Made by a program: the position numbers and the translations under genes. The notes under the pieces are model-generated. The model worked only from the letters and a program-made list of their open reading frames with translations. It had not been told where the DNA came from and did not search any database. Below are positions 58,127 to 64,000 of a stretch of DNA of 64,000 nt, one piece after another. How positions within the stretch are numbered: position 1 is the stretch's first letter; every line of letters begins with the position of its first letter. The stretch is taken from contig SADC01000057.1 in assembly GCA_004194705.1 (NCBI GenBank), positions 1 to 64,000 on the forward strand, in the 5' to 3' direction. Source of the stretch: Ditylenchus dipsaci. Its lineage: Eukaryota; Nematoda; Chromadorea; Rhabditida; Anguinidae.

Positions 58127-61100
58127 TCAACCTTTGCATAATCGTCTTAAAACCACTACCATGTCAATGCCCATGGATGCACTAATCAGGCTCTCCCAGA
58201 TTGAAGCATTTGTTCTTTGTTGGTTTTCTTTCGTGATTTCATATACCCGATTGCTCAGATCCCGTTCTTCTAAGTCTTCTAGCTCGCACTTATAAAGAAA
58301 ATTTAATGATAATATAATTAGTATAATTATAAACCAACCGTTTTTGGCTCCCACAATCTAATAACATGATCGATTCCACTCGTAGCCAATGCTATTCTAT
58401 TAGGATGGCACTGAACGCAATTGACGGAGAACTCGTCCGCTTTGAACAACTTTAACACCTTTTGGCTGGCTCGCTCCCAAATAAACAGAGAGCCACAGTC
58501 GCTGCCACCCACAATCATTTCGTCTTTGCCACCAAACCAGTTAGCTGAAATTTGAAAAAAGCTGAAGCTCAGGACTTGATTGTAACTATTGTTTCTAAAG
58601 AACAAAGGGTTTGTCGGTGTTAATATAGATATGGTGTCTGAAAAAATTTGACCCCCCCTTCCGTCCCTTGAAGGCAGGGTGCCAAGAGGACCAGAGAAAA
58701 ACTATTGAAAAATTTTGATAAATAATTTAGAAAGGAAGAATAAAATTAACCCACCTTCTTTAATGTCGGTGTTAAAATTATAGTGTCCACAAAAGCGGTC
58801 CACATAATCACAAAATTTCTCGTAATCCTCTTTATTCCATGTTCTATTCTTTGAATCGCTGCTTTCTTCCACTGCTTAATCGGAAAAATGAAAATAAAAA
58901 TTTGATGAAAATCTCGAGATCCACCTTTTTCCAACTGCTTTTTCAAGTCTTTTGTCTGAATCTCGTCATCAAACCGAGAGAAATATAGGCGAGTGCAAGC
59001 ACTGGCCATTGCAAACTGTTTCAACTCAATCAGTGCCTTGATCAGGGAGCTATGAGCTTCCTTATTGTCTTTGCATATTTGTAGGCAGCGCAGAAAGTCT
59101 CTTAGGGCAGCCATTTTGTCCCTTCCCAGCTTCTTTGCTGGTAAGATTGGCCTCGGTGGAGCAGTAGTCTCGCAAAGCCTCTGGAGTAACCTACTGATGT
59201 GCTAGAAGAGGGCAGAAAAGGTGTGCAAGAAAGTCTGAAATTTGTGGTTTCCATTATGAAAATATATAAACTGAGAGCTTTGGTTTGCACCCAACATTTT
59301 TTAAGGTTGACCCAAAAAAATTCCGATCTCTGGAGGGCATGGGCGTACCCAGGGGGGGGGCTAGCCAGGCTATAACCACCTGTCAGGATTTTTTTAGCCT
59401 TTTTTCAGCCTTATTTGGCTTTCTTCGCCAATTCAGCCCCCCCCCCCTGTCAGAAAATCCTGGGTACGCCTATGCCGGAGGGTGAGAGGAGGTTTTATTT
59501 GATTACTAGATGGTTATATGCTCGAGTTTAGTTACAGGGTGCGCCAAAAGTCCTGACACGGACAAAAATTCAAGATTTTTATGTCCCAACCTAACAATAT
59601 TAAAAAACAATAATACCATTCGAAAGCTTAGACAATTCTGCACAAGATGCATCATTCAAAATTTAAAATACCAACCTTTCGCATTTACGTAGGCACGTAT
59701 TCTTTTCCGCCAACTTTCGACCGCCGAGGCGAGCAAATTTACATCAATTTAATTGGTTTGCTGCACCCTGTATAGCAGTTATGGGCAATTTAGTTGTCAT
59801 TCGAAAGCTTATGTTTGTGCCTACAAAATGAGTGGTGAACGAAATAGTTTCGTTGATCAAAAAAAAGATTGACTGTTTTAATGGTTTTTATTTTCAGTTC
59901 CCTTAACTTTTTTCATATTTCTTAAATTTGTCCTTCAAAAAGGGTCTCATTTAAATGGTCATATCTTTTTGTAAAACCGAGCAAAAATTTTTTTCCAGCG
60001 CATATGTTTCAGAGTTAAGTCAGGGCTTTCGAATGGTATATTTGCCTTCAAAGTTTATGCATGGTGCAGCAAACCAATTAAATTGATGTAAATTTGCTCG
60101 CCTCGGCGGTCGAAAGTTGGCGGAAAAAATACGTGCCTACGTAAATGCGAAAGGTTGATTTTTTAAATTCTGAATGATGCATCTTGTGCAGAATTGTCTA
60201 AGCTTTCGAATGGTATTATTGTTTTTTTAATATTGTTAGGTTGGGACATAAAAATCTTGAATTTTTGTACGTGTCAGGACTTTTGGCGCACCCTGTATGT
60301 ATCTAATCGAAGAGTTTCGTGCCCGTCGACTCTGAAGATCTCCTTATAAGCCAGAGCAAACGTTTTCTATGGCTTTTTTAGGAAACCATGAGCTCTAACA
60401 TTTTTAAAACTTTTGTTGACCTGAAAATTTCGAGATTGACCCAAAATAAATAATCCCTGGGGTATTTTTAGAGAAAATACGGTATCAAACCCACTTGTTT
60501 TTCTTCCAATAAACACTCATAGCAGTGGAAAGGAGGTCTATAGACTTGGTGTGCTCCTGTTGTTTCAAGTAAAACTTCGCCTGCGACCTAATACTATGGA
60601 ACAAGGAGTCACGTCTGCCGTTTTTGGTTCTCTGATAAGCTTGTAGATCTGGATCTTCGTTCAAAAAACTGCAACTAATAAATCTTCAGAGCAGTTATAA
60701 GCCACAAAATTCCTCACTCTTGGAGTGCACCTAATACATCTGGACTAGAGGATCTGCACTCAGAGTCACGAACATTAAAAATGTAGATGTTTTCAGAGCC
60801 CATGTTAGTGATTATTTCGTTGCCTAAAGAGTTGAAAGCCACGTGAGTGACGAGAGCCGAGCGTAAAGACCTTCTTTCTTCCTCTTTGTAAAGCGATAAA
60901 TGACCTGCAAGGGAACACTATTCTTAGAAAAGTTGGCCCTATTTGAAAGGCTGGCCTATTTTCCCAGTGTTCTCCTGCTTCGGCTTGTAGTTAGGCCAGG
61001 ATACGCAACTCAAATTTTTTAAATAAATTACGTTTGGTCAAAAAATACACTTTGGTCATTTTTTATCAAAATATGCTTATTTATTTGGCACTTATTGGAA

Positions 61101-62721
61101 CAAAAACAAATTTCATTAAAAATTTTAAAAATAAAATATTTGGGGTCGTAAAAAGCACGAATATTTTTAAAAAGTACTTTTAAGTATTCTGGGTAGGCGC
61201 TAAACAATTCAGTGTAAGTTATAATAGATTGAAACATAGTTTTTTACTTTTTGAAATTGATGATTTAAATTTTACTTGTTCTGGCCTTTGCTACGCCCAA
61301 CTACAGGCCAAAACATTAATAGGGGCTAAGGCAAAATGAGTTGGCGTCCCCAACAGAAGCAATAAAGTTGTTTGATTACCGGCAATAACCTGAGCACAGG
61401 GCTTTTTGTATTTCTTCTGTCATAAATGGGCACCATAGAGTCATTCATCGCTAGAGCAATCATTTCTGGATACATTTCATTTACAGCGAGAGATTTGAGC
61501 TGATGTGTTTCTGACAAGTCTACCAGTTTTTCTACTTTGTTGCTCCTCAGATCATATTGCCTAAAAGGCTTTTGGGTTTCTTATCGGTTAAAAAACTACA
61601 AGACTACATTTCTTCAACATTATTACTGAGATGCATTTTTACCAACCACCTTTCTAACAGTTTTGCCAGGGTTGCGAGACCCAAAATCTTGATTTCGATT
61701 CTAAAAGTCAGGACTTTAAACAAAAAAAATCCCTCGAAATCAGCCAGAAAAATATTTTGCTGTATACATTCCTGATTTGTGACGAACAAAGTCAGGAAAT
61801 TCCTCACCCTGGATATGACTATGAGTTGGAGTACTGATATTTTAAAACAGCGACAATCTAACTTTAGATTTTACTTAATTAGTTTGGGGTTGGGAGAGGT
61901 ATTTTTCTAGAATTTCTGACCAGTGTTTTTAAATTTTTTTATCTGTATTTCCGTATTTTCCTCTGTATAACTTATTTGTGAATGATTAAGTCATATTTCA
62001 ATATTTTCAATGTGCATTTATGACGTCTTTTTAAGCTCCATAAAACTTTTTCATAGTACAAATACTGACAATACTTATTTTTAGCCAGAAAAAGTTGATT
62101 CTATATTAAACACAAAACTGTCATTTTACCGGTCACCAGTCTTGCCGTAGCAAACTTTTTAGAATTTCAACAAACGCTAACCTCAAAACACCATCTTCTG
62201 AAGCTGACCAGAACAATTTGGGAAAGCCACCTGTAATGGCTAACCTAAATTAAAAATATTTTTTGTCCAAAATCTTGGAATTTTCCTTCTCGAAGTACCT
62301 TTTAACCCTATTATCACAGTCCCACCTCTGCACATGTGATGGCTGACCAGCACTCACATGGTTCAAATCGTGGAGCAGCACAGAACGATCCGCCGATGCT
62401 GAAGAAAACACATTTATACCTCATTGAAAACTTTTGAACGTAAAAAAAGAAGTGATGTCAATATGCCGAAAAACTGTAGTACAGTTTACAAAGCTTTCTG
62501 ATATCACTGAAAAAATGAAAAAACCAACCAGATACAATAAGCCTGTCCTGTTGCTCCACCAGAAAAGCTACGGAAAAGATATTGTTGGCGTGATCAGACA
62601 TGAATTTCTGCACACAGCGACCATCTTCAGCCCACAAGCAAATATGTCTATCGTCAGAGCCACTTGCTAAGAAAGATCCACTGCGATTCCAACAGATGCT
62701 GTTGACACAACCACTATGAGC
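58127..62721 (-). CDS. WDTC1: WD40-TPR protein, WDTC1/adipose family; N-terminus not found
   Basis: WDTC1 proteins are CUL4-DDB1 substrate receptors linked to fat control. Exons on -: 62529-62721, 62299-62398, 62182-62230, 61390-61560, 60731-60904, 60491-60668, 58925-~59193, 58755-58874, 58339-58544 and 58127-58288. WD40 part: HSGCVNSICWN, FLASGSDDRHICLW, ADRSVLLHDL, PKLFWSASEDGVLRQYDLRS, ALAMNDSMVPIYDRR and ALVTHVAFNSLGNEIITNMG. TPR part: LLLHRGQSYQQRSWEG and ALRDFLRCLQICKDNKEAH. C-terminal WD repeats: FCGHYNFNTDIKE, DEMIVGGSDCGSLFIWER, VNCVQCHPNRIALATSGIDH and VIRLWEPK. The order matches vertebrate WDTC1 throughout. The TPR exon needs one added A at 59114-59117 (minus strand) to join SWEGTK with AALRDF. 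The first 40-50 residues of the family are not found before 62721. A 761-bp MITE lies in the intron between 59193 and 60491. Confidence 0.87.
59535..60295. mobile_element. 761-bp foldback MITE, CAGGGTGCGCCAAAAGTCC ends, TA target site
   Basis: CAGGGTGCGCCAAAAGTCCT and the inverse of AGGACTTTTGGCGCACCCTG are the termini, with TA on both sides (59533-59534 and 60296-60297). The arms of about 230 bp share GAATTTTTGT/ACAAAAATTC, TTAAAxAACAATAATACCAT and CCAACTTTCGACCGCCGAGG. GCTGCACCCTGTATAG at about 59760 marks the inner edge of the left arm. It is in an intron of the WDTC1-like gene. Confidence 0.87.
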
Positions 62722-63842
62722 CTAAAACAACAGAGCTCATGTGGCCTAAAAATATAAATATATTCAGCAGTGATTGCTTGAGAACCTTACTCCGGAGCGA
62801 GAACCTTACTCTCTCAAAAATTGTTGTTTTTTTTTGGTTTTTTGAAGTCTCGAGCTCTAGCTCGGAGCAGTTGCCATAGTGGAGCCAACGAGCAATCCCT
62901 GGTCCTTATTATTATTATTTTTGGTCAGATTGGCTATTTTAAGACCGAAAAAGTTACTTCTAGTGTTTTACTGTGTTGAATACAATCGACAAAGTTGTGA
63001 CTGGAGGTGTTTTCTCTATGAAATTTAGCTGGATTTTCATTGTGAAGTTCCCTTGCGTGAACATTCTTGACTAGAACCATTCAAAAGGATGGAGTAATAA
63101 GTGTGGATTGCTAAAAAGATATCTGTAAAGTTTTTTGGTTTTTAAATTAGGCGAAAAACGGGTGTTGTAAAAAAAGTGATGTGAACGGGACGAAATCCTA
63201 ATTTCAAAATCCGTGAGTCCTAAGAATTATATTTTATTTATTTTTTCCATAACACCAATTTTTTTAGCTTTTTTCTGTTAAAAATCTGTAATTTTGGAGT
63301 TAGTATAAAATATCGTCAAAATTTCAAAAAATATTAATCCAATGACAAGGAAATACATGTAGTTTTTTAAATTTCTAACACAAATACTACACGCAAAACT
63401 ATTTTTTATTAAAAATTATAAAGTTGAAAAATTACTTTTGGAACAAGACTAGTTATTTGATGTAATAAATTATTGCGTTATTTGCGCAAAACTGTGAAAA
63501 ATCAATTGTTTTGCTGAAGTAATTTTTTTTTTGGAAAAATATTGCAACGGAATGCCAAAATTTGAGAAAGTAAATATATTTTTGGTTGGATTAATTTCTC
63601 GATTGTATATATGTTGAGAAATCTTATTGACTGGCAAGCCAAATATCAAGAACCTTATTCTGCAAGAATAGACATTTTAGGTTGTAAATAATACAGGTTA
63701 CTTTCAAGGTTTTAAACTTCAACCAAGATAATTTCCGAAACCAAAAAAACTTATTTTTCAAACATTGTATTTTTAACAATTCAAATGTTTTATTGTCGCG
63801 AGTGGATTTAGAAATTTGACATCAATTTTTGAACTTGAATAC
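62722..63842. other. Upstream stretch of the WDTC1-like gene, nothing recognised
   Basis: AT-rich. The missing N-terminal exon of the WDTC1-like gene should be here or right of the window, but no convincing match was found. Confidence 0.4.
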
Positions 63843-63843
63843 A

Positions 63844-64000
63844 GTCGAGTCTCTACATAGTGCAAACCTCTTTATAGTGCGCTCATGGATTCGATTTGGT
63901 TGGTCTGCAAGCAAGTAAGGCAAAATGGGTCTCTATATAGTGCGAAATTCTATATATTGCGAATCTCTATATAGTGCACTTATAATTTTGACACAACACG
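63844..64000. mobile_element. Left part of a CAGTCGAGTCTCTACATAGTGC MITE, cut by the window edge
   Basis: CAGTCGAGTCTCTACATAGT follows TA at 63842. CTCTATATAGTGC(G/A) recurs at about 63930 and 63965. It belongs to the CAGTC(G/A)A...ATATAG group. The right end is outside the window. Confidence 0.7.

Overview
This is a eukaryotic, AT-rich, intron-rich genomic window from an invertebrate animal. The tyrosine phosphatase genes, with pTyr loop NRYGDVPC and a short stand-alone PTP domain, and the Peter-pan/SSF1-type gene both look nematode-like. A nematode is my best inference, but the sequence does not prove it. Introns follow GT-AG and range from about 45 nt to several kb. No bacterial, viral or organellar genes were seen.

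Host genes, left to right: (1) a Limpet/FHL-type LIM-only gene on + (2558-6487, 5' end not found); (2) a Brix-domain ribosome biogenesis gene, Peter pan/SSF1/PPAN type, on - (14877-12214); (3) a ZFR-type zinc-finger and DZF RNA-binding gene on + (16249-22717, 20 exons); (4) two copies of a receptor-less tyrosine phosphatase gene on - (34982-33080 and 38818-36920), inside a head-to-tail tandem duplication of about 3.84 kb; (5) a beta-1,4-galactosyltransferase gene on + (48209-55481, 9 exons); (6) a WDTC1/adipose-type WD40-TPR gene on - (62721-58127, N-terminus not found). They have unrelated jobs (muscle/cytoskeletal scaffolding, 60S ribosome assembly, RNA binding, signalling, Golgi glycosylation, CUL4 adaptor/lipid control), so no pathway links them.

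The rest is unusually dense in inverted-repeat DNA. I find more than 20 terminal-inverted-repeat or foldback elements. Many have readable target-site duplications: TA for the CAGTCGA-, CAGGGTG- and CCGTATT-ended families, TTAA for two others, and 8 bp for two others. They nest in one another and sit in introns of every multi-exon host gene. A recurrent architecture is a foldback whose arms are short tandem arrays, each built from a different 12-25 bp monomer (at 179-380, 31285-32250, 51067-51556 and 53717-54992, with one-armed relatives elsewhere).

The most unusual object is a 1,968-bp element at 24882-26849. It has about 110-bp terminal inverted repeats and a probable 7-bp target duplication, and encodes an intron-containing protein with an N-terminal helix-turn-helix-like segment and a SENP/ULP1-type cysteine protease domain. 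This copy is decayed.

The two PTP copies carry Gly in place of the catalytic Cys and look like an intact, duplicated pseudophosphatase. In five host genes, conserved exons need one extra base, usually in a short homopolymer, to stay in frame. This most likely reflects deletion errors in the assembly, but it needs a read-level check.
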